From assembly GCF_000722765.2 (NCBI RefSeq), contig NZ_CP028415.1:1308501-1372500 (forward strand): a DNA stretch of 64,000 nucleotides. The letters run 5' to 3'. The position numbers and the translations under genes were made by a program. A model generated the notes under the pieces. It did not search any database. It was not told the DNA's origin and saw only the letters and a list, made by a program, of their open reading frames with translations. This DNA comes from Streptococcus mitis. Lineage in GTDB: Bacteria > Bacillota > Bacilli > Lactobacillales > Streptococcaceae. Position 1 is the stretch's first letter; every line of letters starts with the position of its first letter. Below are positions 28,846 through 37,375 of the stretch, one piece after another.

Positions 28846-29991
28846 TCAGAACTTTATATAAAATTTTTTCAAAACCAATAACAGTTTATTAAAAACGCCA
28901 TTATGAATTTTACTTTCATCAATTTGGCTTAAATTCACATTTTTAATTATTAAACAATCCTTCCAGCATTCCGGAAAACCAATTTTAGTTTTTTCTATGA
29001 TACTGCTAGTCATAAATTTTCTTTCAATTTCGTTAATAAAGGTATCCCACTCATCATGAATGCTTGAATTATGACAAATAAGAATTTGTTTTATTGCCAG
29101 CATATAGGCAAATAAGTCTTTATTATCTCCTTGTTTCTTCCCATACATTTTCATCTTCCGCAAAACTGGTGTATAGAATCTTGGAACACCCACATTAAAG
29201 TTACGTGCGTATAATCTGCCATAATGTGCACAAACATTCCTAATAAACCATGTGGCAGAAATCCAACTTTTACTTGCAGATATAATATGGTCCTGCATGT
29301 TAGCATCATTTTTATAATAATCATTACTAAGAAACAACTCTTCAACCCATAAACTATAAAATTTATCATTCAACTGCTCAATTATTTTAGTTGTTTCTCC
29401 AAAAGTCAGCTCAGGTACAACAACCCAAAAAGGAAACTTGCAATCTTTATTACTCACATGGTGACTTATTGGAAGAGATTTAGCTTTTAATTCAAATAAT
29501 CTCATTCCAATTCTTTCAATAAATTCCTGATAATCATTTTCATTTTTATAAATTGATTTATCTAAATAGCACTCGCCTTTTTGTAAATTCCCTTCATAAT
29601 TGCTACATAAAGTATGGATAATAGAAGATTTGATTAACAATTCTATTTTACCAGTAAATTTCATCAAATTTTCTCTCAAAAATGAATTGAATTCATAAAG
29701 TTCAATACAATCTTGAAAAGAAAAAGTAGTATCTTCTCGTTTCGGTAAACACTTTCTGTATATTGAAAAATCATAATAATTTGTCTGAAAAAGGAACTGT
29801 TTAGCGAAAGCCTCATCAGACTCATTAATTATTACTTTAGCACCTGTTTTCTTTACTGGTCTAGCAAGCTTCTTCTTCAACTTATCAAATTCAAGAAATT
29901 CTTTCATTGAAGAGTTTTTATCAGGGGCTAGTGCATAATATTTGACAGAAATATTTTTTACCTTAATCTTTTCATCAGTTGTATTCATCAT
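28846..29991 (-). CDS. Abi_2 family (AbiD/AbiF-like) HEPN abortive-infection protein
   Basis: 381 residues; second ATG at 29988, with AGGGTG upstream of both. Family marks are FPFWVVVPELTFGE (about residue 188) and WFIRNVCAHYGRLYAR, whose R251–x4–H256 is the HEPN RNase catalytic motif. Abi_2 proteins are RNA-cutting toxins of phage defence. The gene is visibly more A/T-rich than its neighbours and stands between a tRNA-Leu fragment and a long hairpin, so it is probably acquired. A strong promoter and a short structured leader ending in a T run lie directly upstream. Work I recall pairs AbiF proteins with an upstream ncRNA antitoxin and links them to Cas13 ancestry. Confidence 0.85.
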   Translation of the reverse strand: MMNTTDEKIKVKNISVKYYALAPDKNSSMKEFLEFDKLKKKLARPVKKTGAKVIINESDEAFAKQFLFQTNYYDFSIYRKCLPKREDTTFSFQDCIELYEFNSFLRENLMKFTGKIELLIKSSIIHTLCSNYEGNLQKGECYLDKSIYKNENDYQEFIERIGMRLFELKAKSLPISHHVSNKDCKFPFWVVVPELTFGETTKIIEQLNDKFYSLWVEELFLSNDYYKNDANMQDHIISASKSWISATWFIRNVCAHYGRLYARNFNVGVPRFYTPVLRKMKMYGKKQGDNKDLFAYMLAIKQILICHNSSIHDEWDTFINEIERKFMTSSIIEKTKIGFPECWKDCLIIKNVNLSQIDESKIHNGVFNKLLLVLKKFYIKF

Positions 29992-29999
29992 TCACCCTA

Positions 30000-30060
30000 A
30001 AAAAAAAGCCTCACAAAACTATTTGATTGATTAATCAAAGGGAGCCTTGGGAGTTCTTGT
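30000..30060 (-). ncRNA. Candidate structured leader RNA / RNA antitoxin of the Abi gene
   Basis: From the predicted +1 (about 30060) the minus strand gives a roughly 60-nt RNA. It has a 5' CTCCC repeat, an outer stem AAGGCTC/GAGGCTT with one G·G mismatch (30048–30042 and 30012–30006), an inner stem TTTGATT–AATC–AATCAAA (30039–30022), and then a run of T (30007–30000). The run ends 3–4 nt before the Abi SD. It could act as a terminator/attenuator, as a free RNA antitoxin, or both. This is inferred from structure only. Confidence 0.45.
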
Positions 30061-30066
30061 ACAATT

Positions 30067-30095
30067 ATTATAGCCTAATCCCTATTTTTTGTAAA
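30067..30095 (-). promoter_or_regulatory. Strong promoter of the Abi leader RNA
   Basis: -35 TTTACA (30095–30090), exact 17-bp spacer, consensus -10 TATAAT (30072–30067). Confidence 0.8.
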
Positions 30096-30179
30096 CCCCC
30101 TTTCCATACCACCAAATGTAGTAGCTCCAATCTTTTTTAACCAAAAAATTCCATATATGGTGCTATTTTTAGACGCAAG

Positions 30180-30226
30180 AACACAAGATATAGATAGAGA
30201 CCTCTAAGGTCTCTATCTATTGTGTT
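30180..30226. terminator. Long hairpin after malY
   Basis: AGATAGAGACCT and its complement flank a 3-nt loop, extended after a 4-nt bulge by AACACAA/TTGTGTT. It lies 54 bp past the malY stop. The T tract is weak on both strands. Confidence 0.6.
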
Positions 30227-30279
30227 TTATAAGTGAAAATATTTTTTAAAAATATTTAAAAAATAATAAAAACGATTTT

Positions 30280-31446
30280 TTAAAGTTTGGCAAAAGTCGT
30301 CACAATCCGCTGACAAACTTCTTGCAGCAGAGACTTAGGCATGGCTACATTGAGACGGGCATGGAGACTTCCTTCCTCTCCAAAATCCAAACCACGGTTA
30401 AGGATAACCTTGGCTTCATTTCTCAACAGCTCTTGCAATGTTTCATCAGTCAGGTCATAGGCTGAAAAATCAAGCCAAATCAAGTAGGTTCCTTGCGGTT
30501 TCATGACCTTGATGTTAGTCTCTTTTCCAAATAAATCCACTACATAATTGATGTGGTCTTCAAAGACTTGCTTGAGTTCCTCTAACCAATCCTTCCCATA
30601 GCGATAGGCAGCTTCTGTCGCCAAATAACCCAAGCCTGAAATTTCATGCTGATTATTGGCCAACTGGCGTTTCTGGTAAGCCAGTCTCAACTTAGGATTT
30701 TCAATAACTGCATATGAATTTTTTGTTCCAGCGATGTTAAAGGTTTTAGTAGCACTAGTCAAGACGATAGCAAATTCTTTAAAGTCAGGATTGATGGTAT
30801 TGAAGGAATGATGCTTATGACCAAAGAGGACCAAATCTTGGTGAATCTCATCTGAAACCAAGAAAACACCATGTTTTTGACAGAGTTGACCAATCTTCTC
30901 CAAGACTTCTTTTTCCCACACACGTCCACCAGGATTGTGAGGGTTGCAAAGAATATAGAGTTTGACATCCTCTTCCACCAAATCCTTTTCAAGTCGGTCA
31001 AAGTCAATCTCAAACAGACCATCCTTTTCCACCAAAGAATTGGTAATCAATCTGCGGTTATTCAACTTGACACTGCGTGCAAAGGGTGGATAGACAGGTG
31101 TGTTAATCAAAACCGCATCGCCTTCTTTTGTAAAGGATTGAATAGCTGTTGAGATGGCTGGTACCACACCCTCGATAAAGACAAGAGCCTCTTTGTCAAA
31201 GTGGTAATCGTGTTGTGTGGCTTCCCACTTTTGAACTTCCTTAATTAACTCTTCACTGGCATAGGTATAGCCATAAACCAGTTGATCAGCGTAAGTCTGC
31301 ACGGCTTGGCGGATTTCAGGCAAGACTACAAAGTCCATATCCGCTATCCAAGCTGGTAGGACTTCACTATCTGTTTCTGCTTCTTTCCATTTATAGGTAT
31401 GGTGCCCTAAACGATTGGGCAGGCTTGTAAAATCATATTTTCCCAT
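30280..31446 (-). CDS. PLP-dependent C-S lyase, MalY/PatB family
   Basis: About 388 residues. MGKYDFTSLPNRLGHHTYKW is the family opening. LPAWIADMDFVV, NPHNPGGRVW, and the PLP lysine in TSATKTFNIAGTKNS are present. The usual reaction is beta-cleavage of cystathionine (to homocysteine, pyruvate and ammonia) or of cysteine. The frame can be read from 31485, but ATG 31446 with GGAAGGA upstream fits the family. It starts 7 bp after metC, in one operon behind a MET-box. Confidence 0.9.
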   Translation of the reverse strand: MGKYDFTSLPNRLGHHTYKWKEAETDSEVLPAWIADMDFVVLPEIRQAVQTYADQLVYGYTYASEELIKEVQKWEATQHDYHFDKEALVFIEGVVPAISTAIQSFTKEGDAVLINTPVYPPFARSVKLNNRRLITNSLVEKDGLFEIDFDRLEKDLVEEDVKLYILCNPHNPGGRVWEKEVLEKIGQLCQKHGVFLVSDEIHQDLVLFGHKHHSFNTINPDFKEFAIVLTSATKTFNIAGTKNSYAVIENPKLRLAYQKRQLANNQHEISGLGYLATEAAYRYGKDWLEELKQVFEDHINYVVDLFGKETNIKVMKPQGTYLIWLDFSAYDLTDETLQELLRNEAKVILNRGLDFGEEGSLHARLNVAMPKSLLQEVCQRIVTTFAKL

Positions 31447-31453
31447 CTTTGTC

Positions 31454-32548
31454 TTATCCTTCCAAGGCTTGGCGCAAATCTGCAATCAAATCTCTAGCAT
31501 CCTCAATCCCAATCGACAAACGCAAGAGGTCATCTGTTAAACCATAAGAATGGCGCACTTCTGCTGGAATATCAGCGTGAGTTTGCGTCGTTGGATAAGT
31601 AATGAGACTTTCTACCCCACCCAAACTTTCCGCAAAAGAGAAGACCTTAAGACTGTTCAAAATGTGAGGAATGCGTGTTTCATCGGCTACTTTAAAGGAA
31701 ATCATGCCTCCACGACCAGTGTAGAGAACTTCCTTAACTGCTGGGGAATCCTTCAAAAAGGCAACCACTTCTTGGGCGTTAGCTGTTGAGCGCTCCATAC
31801 GAAGAGACAAGGTCTTGAGACCACGAATCAATTGATAACTGTCAAATGGAGACAAGACTGCTCCTGTCGTATTAAGATTGTAAAAGAGCTTCTCGTATAG
31901 TTCTAAACTATTGGTCACAACCACTCCAGCCAAGACATCATTGTGGCCTGCCAAATACTTGGTTGCTGAATGAAGAACGATATCTGCTCCCTCTTCAATC
32001 GGACGTTGGTAGATAGGGCTGTAGAAGGTATTATCCACAACTACTTTGGCACCCTTAGCATGAGCCAATTTTGCTAGTTTTTCGATATCAAATTCCAACA
32101 TCAAAGGGTTGGTTGGAGTTTCAATATAGAGAACATCCACGTCCTTCTCCAACTCAGCAGTCAAGTCTTCTTCTGTATTGGCATAGGTAAAATGGAAACG
32201 GCCTTCTTGCTCCACTTGGTTGAACCAGCGGAAAGAACCACCATAAAGGTCACGGACAGCCAAGACCTTACTACCTACTGGAAAGACACTAAAGGCCAGT
32301 ACAATTGCTGACATTCCTGAGCTAGTCGCTAGGGCATAGTCTGCTGACTCAATAGCCGCCAAGACTTCTTCCGCCTTACTACGAGTTGGGTTTTTGGTGC
32401 GCGTATAGTCAAATCCAGTAGATTTACCAAACTCTGGATGCTGATAGGTCGTTGAAAAATGAAGCGGTGTCACCAAAGCACCTGTCGCTTTATCTGACTT
32501 AATACCCGCCTGGGCCAAAATTGTGTTGATGTGTAATTCCTTGCTCAT
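31454..32548 (-). CDS. Cystathionine gamma-synthase/beta-lyase family enzyme (MetB/MetC type)
   Basis: 364 residues. Cys/Met metabolism PLP enzyme with STTYQHPEFG, YIETPTNPLM and the PLP-binding lysine in HSATKYLAGHND. By eye, synthase and lyase cannot be separated; both act in transsulfuration between cysteine and homocysteine. GGAGG precedes the ATG. The upstream MET-box and the following malY-type gene point to methionine biosynthesis. Confidence 0.9.
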   Translation of the reverse strand: MSKELHINTILAQAGIKSDKATGALVTPLHFSTTYQHPEFGKSTGFDYTRTKNPTRSKAEEVLAAIESADYALATSSGMSAIVLAFSVFPVGSKVLAVRDLYGGSFRWFNQVEQEGRFHFTYANTEEDLTAELEKDVDVLYIETPTNPLMLEFDIEKLAKLAHAKGAKVVVDNTFYSPIYQRPIEEGADIVLHSATKYLAGHNDVLAGVVVTNSLELYEKLFYNLNTTGAVLSPFDSYQLIRGLKTLSLRMERSTANAQEVVAFLKDSPAVKEVLYTGRGGMISFKVADETRIPHILNSLKVFSFAESLGGVESLITYPTTQTHADIPAEVRHSYGLTDDLLRLSIGIEDARDLIADLRQALEG

Positions 32549-32574
32549 ACAATACCTCCAAATCTATAGTAACT

Positions 32575-32583
32575 ATTGTACCA
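32575..32583 (-). promoter_or_regulatory. Extended -10 promoter of metC–malY
   Basis: TGG-TACAAT, 27 bp before the ATG; weak -35, as expected for an activator-dependent promoter. Confidence 0.55.
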
Positions 32584-32624
32584 CTTATTTTCATCAACTC
32601 ATTTTCTTCTTTTCAAGAGCTAGT

Positions 32625-32641
32625 TATAGTTTCAAACTATA
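32625..32641. promoter_or_regulatory. MET-box (LysR-type MtaR/CmbR operator)
   Basis: TATAGTTTGAAACTATA on the minus strand is a perfect 17-bp dyad identical to the streptococcal MET-box consensus that I remember. It lies about 45 bp upstream of the metC -10. Confidence 0.88.
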
Positions 32642-32660
32642 GACTTATCGAGTAAAGCTA

Positions 32661-32692
32661 AAAAGAATCCAGAAAAGCTTCCAGATTCTTTT
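32661..32692 (-). terminator. Terminator of the PH-like protein gene
   Basis: AAAAGAATC and GATTCTTTT close a hairpin with inner GAA/TTC pairs; T-rich on the minus-strand exit (TTTTTAGC). Confidence 0.7.
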
Positions 32693-32712
32693 GTGACAAT
32701 GATTGCTAGGCC

Positions 32713-33168
32713 TTACTTAGATCGAAAGAAATCCTGTTGAGCTAAATAGTCATAATGGTCTTTGTTAAATTGATACTGGCCCACATGCTGACCAATATGA
32801 CCGACATCCACGGAAAAAATATAGTCTTCATTTTGATAATGCCAATTAAGTCTAACTGTATTCAAGACTGTCTTATAAGTAAAATCTTGAACTTGATTCC
32901 AAGGCATCTCCACGACGTGATTAGAATGATTTTCTGTTACATCACTGATGTCCATTAAGTAAATCCCCTTAGGTGTGAATGCCAGAATCTTAGGCTTCAC
33001 ACTCGACTGAACATAGTAGGAACCACCTATAATGAAAAAATCAATAAAGGATTTCAACCATGTCTTTTTCTTGAAAGCCATCAGAAAATTCTTTTGCCCT
33101 TCAATGTGGCAAATTGAGAGAAATGATTCAATCTGTTTTTCTGTTGCAAACTCCATAACAGCACCCAT
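32713..33168 (-). CDS. Hypothetical protein, PH-like (YokE-type) fold suspected
   Basis: 151 residues. Alternating short hydrophobic strands (KILAFTPKGIYLMDISD, VEMPWNQVQDFTYK, LNWHYQNEDYIFSVDVG) resemble bacterial PH-like domains. There is one weakly hydrophobic stretch near residue 45 and no signal peptide. GGAGG lies 7 nt before the ATG (MGAVMEF). It is monocistronic, with a long leader of about 190 nt. Function unknown. Confidence 0.75.
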   Translation of the reverse strand: MGAVMEFATEKQIESFLSICHIEGQKNFLMAFKKKTWLKSFIDFFIIGGSYYVQSSVKPKILAFTPKGIYLMDISDVTENHSNHVVEMPWNQVQDFTYKTVLNTVRLNWHYQNEDYIFSVDVGHIGQHVGQYQFNKDHYDYLAQQDFFRSK

Positions 33169-33438
33169 GATGATACCTCCATAACGATTAGTAAATAGGC
33201 AGATAAGAACTCTTCACATAAAGAAGAACTTATCATTTGTTACGTTTTATCTTACTTTTACAGTAGACGGCATCCCCTCCTATAAAATCATCCTAGCATG
33301 TGCATACTTCAGTTAACATTGGGAAGATTTTCGAACGTAGTTTTTCATCACTTTTTATTATATTTATTATATCATAAATTTAAAAAACAATTTAAAAAAT
33401 GTAAGCACTTTTCTTCCAACTTCGCTATCATTCTATTA
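33169..33438 (-). other. Long leader/intergenic region before the PH-like gene
   Basis: An extended -10 (TGA-TATAAT, 33371–33366) implies a leader of about 190 nt. Inside it is an 8-codon ORF (33273–33247, MPSTVKVR) with AGGAGGGG directly before its ATG. I see no recognisable riboswitch. Confidence 0.4.
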
Positions 33439-33472
33439 AAAAACGACTGTTTCCTTCGAAACCATCGTTTTT
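33439..33472 (-). terminator. Strong terminator of aliB
   Basis: AAAAACGATGGTTTC pairs with GAAACAGTCGTTTTT around GAAG: 15 positions with a single mismatch, followed by T and A. Confidence 0.9.
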
Positions 33473-33484
33473 CTTGAAAAATCC

Positions 33485-35443
33485 TTATTTGACATGTTTT
33501 GCCAATTCTTCTTGGGCTTTTTTATTAGATTCTTCTTTTTCTTTCAGCCATTTTTCTTTAGCTTTTTCATATTCGTCTTTTGTGACTGTCTTATCTTGTA
33601 CTTTGAGGTATTTATATGATTCAATACCTTTATTACCAGCTTGTGAGAATGGTTCTGAGAAAGGAACTGTTCTTCTCAATACTGGTGTTCCACCCAGGGA
33701 AACGTTTGGAATGGCTAGAGAGCTATCTACCAACCAAGCTTGGATTTCAGCATACTTTTCATAACGTTTTGCAATATCTTGTTCCTTGTTAGCTTCTTCC
33801 AGCATTTGAGTATAAACATCCAGCCCAACAGCCTTAGCTTTGTCATTGGCTTCACCTGGCTCTAAACCTAGATTTTGCAGAACACCACCACTATTAGTAT
33901 TAAAAATATCGAGATAGGTTGAAGGATCTTGGTAATCAGGACCCCAACCACTGTTGTAAAGATCATAATCCTTCTGAGCTGCTGTCTGAGCCAAATAGCT
34001 TGTATTGTCATAATCTTCAGTAGTGAGTTGTTGAATATCAATTACAACGTTCTCTGCACCTAAGGCTGCTTCAATAGATTGCTTCATAGAATTTGCCTCT
34101 TGAACACCCTTTTTAACAGCTTGGTCAACTGTCATGTCCAAGTGGATTGGGAATTGGACTCCTTTGGCTTGGAGTTCTTTCTTAGCCTCTGCAAATTTGG
34201 CTTTGGCTTTTTCAGCATTGTAGTATGGATCTTGGGCATCCGCAAAGTTGATTCCTTGCCATTCCTTACCATAGTTAACCATCTTAGAGGATACTACTTC
34301 ACCAAAGTCTTTTCCATTGATGGTTACAAAATTAGGAGGAACGACTAGGTTACGCAAAATCTTAGTTGCTCCGTCTTCCCCTTGAGATTGAGCCCCATAG
34401 GCTGTACGATCATAGGCAAAGTTAATGGCTTGACGGAAGTTTTTGTTAAGAACTGCTTCCTGAGTCGATTTCTTTTCAGCATCACTTGTCTTGGAAGTGA
34501 ATTTATAAGATTTTCTATCTAGGTTAAAGTTTAAGAAATAAGAAGTAGGCTCTTGCAATCTATAGATAATATTATCCTTGTTCTTCTCTTTAATTCCTTC
34601 AAAACTTGAACTGTTCGGATAGAGACGAGCATAGCTATAGGCCCCCTCGACAAAGTTACGAGCTAGTGCATCTTGGTCACTACCATCATAATAGGCCAAT
34701 TTCACATCATCTACAAAGACATTTTTAGCATCCCAGTAGTTTGGATTTTTCTTGAATTCGATGACAGATTTTGAAACAAAAGATTTCATCAAGAAAGGTC
34801 CATTGTACAAAATACTAGATGGGTCTACCTTCCCAAAATCATCCCCTTTTGATTTCAAGAAATCAGCGTTAACTGGGAAGAGAATGGTTGAAGTTGTTTT
34901 TGAGTTCCAATAAGATTCTGGTCGTGTCAAGGTATATTGAACTGTTTGGTCATCAAGAGCCTTAACTCCGACAGTTGAAAAGTCGCTTGTTTTACCAGTG
35001 ATATAGTCATCCAAACCTGCAACGGATTCTTGCACCAAGTACAAGGCTTCTGATTTTTTATCAGCAGCGTATTTCAACCCAGTGACAAAATCTTGGGCAG
35101 TTACTGGAGCATATTCATCTCCATCTGCAGTATACCATTTAGCGTCTTTACGAAGTTTATAGGTATAGGTCAAACCATCTTTAGAAACACTCCAATCCTC
35201 CGCCAAGGATGGTATATAGTTCCCATACTGGTCATTTTCCATGAGACCATCTACTAGATTAGTCACAATATCATTAGTCGTTGCACGGTTTTCTGCTAGA
35301 TAGTTCAAACTAGATGGATCACTAGTATAAACATAGTTATATGCTTTTGACGCTGTGCTAGAATTCCCACACGCGCTTAATAAAATACCTGCGCTTAACA
35401 CGATACCTGCAAGTGTTGCATACTTGGCCTTAGACTTTTTCAT
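33485..35443 (-). CDS. aliB: Oligopeptide-binding lipoprotein AliB-like (ABC transporter)
   Basis: 652 residues. The lipoprotein signal ends LSAGILLSACGNSS, so the mature protein is tethered by Cys 25. SBP family 5 fold: YVYTSDPSSLNYLAENRATT, YTYKLRKDAKWYTADGDEYAPVTAQDFV and YNSGWGPDYQDPSTYLDIF. It captures peptides for the Ami permease, whose membrane genes are not in this window, as with pneumococcal AliA/AliB. The gene is monocistronic. Confidence 0.93.
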   Translation of the reverse strand: MKKSKAKYATLAGIVLSAGILLSACGNSSTASKAYNYVYTSDPSSLNYLAENRATTNDIVTNLVDGLMENDQYGNYIPSLAEDWSVSKDGLTYTYKLRKDAKWYTADGDEYAPVTAQDFVTGLKYAADKKSEALYLVQESVAGLDDYITGKTSDFSTVGVKALDDQTVQYTLTRPESYWNSKTTSTILFPVNADFLKSKGDDFGKVDPSSILYNGPFLMKSFVSKSVIEFKKNPNYWDAKNVFVDDVKLAYYDGSDQDALARNFVEGAYSYARLYPNSSSFEGIKEKNKDNIIYRLQEPTSYFLNFNLDRKSYKFTSKTSDAEKKSTQEAVLNKNFRQAINFAYDRTAYGAQSQGEDGATKILRNLVVPPNFVTINGKDFGEVVSSKMVNYGKEWQGINFADAQDPYYNAEKAKAKFAEAKKELQAKGVQFPIHLDMTVDQAVKKGVQEANSMKQSIEAALGAENVVIDIQQLTTEDYDNTSYLAQTAAQKDYDLYNSGWGPDYQDPSTYLDIFNTNSGGVLQNLGLEPGEANDKAKAVGLDVYTQMLEEANKEQDIAKRYEKYAEIQAWLVDSSLAIPNVSLGGTPVLRRTVPFSEPFSQAGNKGIESYKYLKVQDKTVTKDEYEKAKEKWLKEKEESNKKAQEELAKHVK

Positions 35444-35475
35444 CTCCAGAACCTCCTGATTTAAATATTTGTCTT

Positions 35476-35504
35476 ATTATACAACTCGAGTTTTATTTAG
35501 TCAA
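35476..35504 (-). promoter_or_regulatory. Promoter of aliB
   Basis: -35 TTGACT (35504–35499), 17-bp spacer, -10 TATAAT (35481–35476). Near consensus. Confidence 0.8.
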
Positions 35505-35647
35505 TAGTTTTTTGAGTAAAATTTAAGAAAAATATAATTTCTATCTACAAACTTTAGCTTTTATTCCACAAATTAATTAAAAAGAGAATAATCTAAGCAT
35601 TTCATGATAGAAATGTTCAAATTATCCCTTTTATTTATAAATATTTT

Positions 35648-37270
35648 TTAAGTTAACTTTAATTTTGCTCGCAAGCGATCTGCTTGGGCTCTTCCAATTA
35701 CCTTATCCAACAAACGGGTACGGAGACTCATGATTCCATAAACGCCTCCACCCATGGCACCGACAAGGGCTACATATAGGAAACTCCACAAACGTCCACT
35801 TGGTTGGAAGACAAATCCTAAAATCCACTGCAATATCCCAACTACTAGAAACATGAAAAGAGTTAACAAACTGATTAAAATGGTTCGTTTCAAAATCACC
35901 TTGCGCTTAACACCAGTTACCTTGCAAATGTCCCGATACATCAAAATATTAGGAATGATTAGACCAATTGTTGTAGAAATCAAAGGCCCGTAACTGTGAA
36001 AGAGAGCGATTGTAGGTATTTGCAAGACTAGCTTGGCAATAGAACCATAGATAAAATAGAGAACTGCCTTGCGGTTGCGGAACATGGCTTGAAGCATTGG
36101 AGACAAGACCATGTACAAGCCTAAAATAGTAGACTGTAAAACTGCAAAGACAAACAATCCCATAGCCAAACTATCTGGCTTGCCATAGAAGACAGTATAG
36201 AGAGGTTCTCCTACCATGACCACTCCAACCGTTGCTGGTAGCAAGAATAGGAAAAGCATAGTGATGCTGTCCTGAACTAGACGAGAAGCCGCCTTCAAGT
36301 CCCCCTTAACATAGTTTTCAGTCAAAAGCGGCAAGCCGACGCTCCCAATTGAAACTCCAACAGAAATCAAAATCATAGTGATTTTATTAGGATTGGCTGA
36401 GAAATAAGAAAACATGACAACCAAATCTTCATTACTATAGTTGCTAAACCAGCTCATACTATTGATAAAGGTCATCTGGTCCAAAATCTGGAAAAGCTGG
36501 ATAGCAGACCCTGTAAGGATAAAAGGAATGGCTTCCTTAATGGTGTCGATCAAAAGACGCTTGCTGTTTATCTTGTCTCCTGTTTCAAGAACTCTTTTAA
36601 GTAAACCTTCTTTGGCAAGGAAATAGATCAAAACTGCAAAACTAGCTACCATGCCGACAAAGGCAGCAAAGGTGGATTGGGTAACCGCTGCTAGATAATC
36701 TCCTGAGCCAATTTTCATAATGATAAAGGTAGCTAAGAGCATCCAGATAACACGAATGACCTGCTCAGCGATTTGGCTCATAGCATAAGGTTTCAGGTTA
36801 TTCATCCCTTGGAAGAAACCTCGGATCACACTCATAGATGGGAAAATCAATACTGCCCAAGCCAAGCTTTGCATGATTGGGATTAAGTCTTTGCCCACGC
36901 CAGATAAGTCTGCTAGCCAAGGAGCAAAGATATACAAGACTAAAGCAAAAACCAAACCTAGTCCTGTCATAAAGCCTAAAAAGCTCCGAATCAGGGCAAA
37001 GCTATGCTCTTCTTCTCGCATGGTATTGTACTTGGCCACTTGCTTGGCCACCGCAACTGGAATACCCGCTGTTGAAACCAGCAAGAACCAGGCATAGATA
37101 TTGTAGCCCATGGTAAAGAGACCATTTGCTGTAGCCGCATAAGACCCCATCCAGATATACCAAGGGATGATATAAATGGCACCGAGTAGACGACTGATAA
37201 AGTTACTAGCCGTTAGCCAAGCAGTCCCCCGTAACATCTGGGCCTGCTGGTGATTGTTTTCGTTAGACAT
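35648..37270 (-). CDS. ytgP: MOP-superfamily lipid flippase, YtgP/MurJ-like
   Basis: 540 residues and about 14 membrane helices. The N-terminus LRGTAWLTASNFISRLLGAIYIIPW is typical of the YtgP/SpoVB branch, which in streptococci can replace E. coli MurJ and so flip lipid II. It is divergent from murE, with overlapping promoters, which fits a cell-wall role. Assignment to lipid II rather than another polysaccharide lipid rests on family knowledge. Confidence 0.88.
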   Translation of the reverse strand: MSNENNHQQAQMLRGTAWLTASNFISRLLGAIYIIPWYIWMGSYAATANGLFTMGYNIYAWFLLVSTAGIPVAVAKQVAKYNTMREEEHSFALIRSFLGFMTGLGLVFALVLYIFAPWLADLSGVGKDLIPIMQSLAWAVLIFPSMSVIRGFFQGMNNLKPYAMSQIAEQVIRVIWMLLATFIIMKIGSGDYLAAVTQSTFAAFVGMVASFAVLIYFLAKEGLLKRVLETGDKINSKRLLIDTIKEAIPFILTGSAIQLFQILDQMTFINSMSWFSNYSNEDLVVMFSYFSANPNKITMILISVGVSIGSVGLPLLTENYVKGDLKAASRLVQDSITMLFLFLLPATVGVVMVGEPLYTVFYGKPDSLAMGLFVFAVLQSTILGLYMVLSPMLQAMFRNRKAVLYFIYGSIAKLVLQIPTIALFHSYGPLISTTIGLIIPNILMYRDICKVTGVKRKVILKRTILISLLTLFMFLVVGILQWILGFVFQPSGRLWSFLYVALVGAMGGGVYGIMSLRTRLLDKVIGRAQADRLRAKLKLT

Positions 37271-37317
37271 AGATTCCTCATTTAATTTTAATCACTAGGA
37301 AAAATTCCTCATCTTCC

Positions 37318-37346
37318 ATTATAAACTTTTCCTTGTCACTTGTAAA
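37318..37346 (-). promoter_or_regulatory. Promoter of ytgP
   Basis: -35 TTTACA (37346–37341), 17-bp spacer, -10 TATAAT (37323–37318). Its -35 overlaps the murE -35 on the other strand. Confidence 0.75.
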
Positions 37347-37368
37347 TTTACGACTTTCGGTTTACAAT
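37340..37368 (+). promoter_or_regulatory. Promoter of murE
   Basis: -35 TTGTAA (37340–37345), 17-bp spacer, -10 TACAAT (37363–37368). The predicted +1 is at or one base before the murE ATG. Confidence 0.75.
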
Positions 37369-37375
37369 AGAAAGT

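Noticed and set aside
30121..30160. CCATATATGG palindrome between malY and the Abi promoter as an operator
   Set aside because: It is short, A/T-rich and about 50 bp upstream of the -35; chance occurrence is likely.
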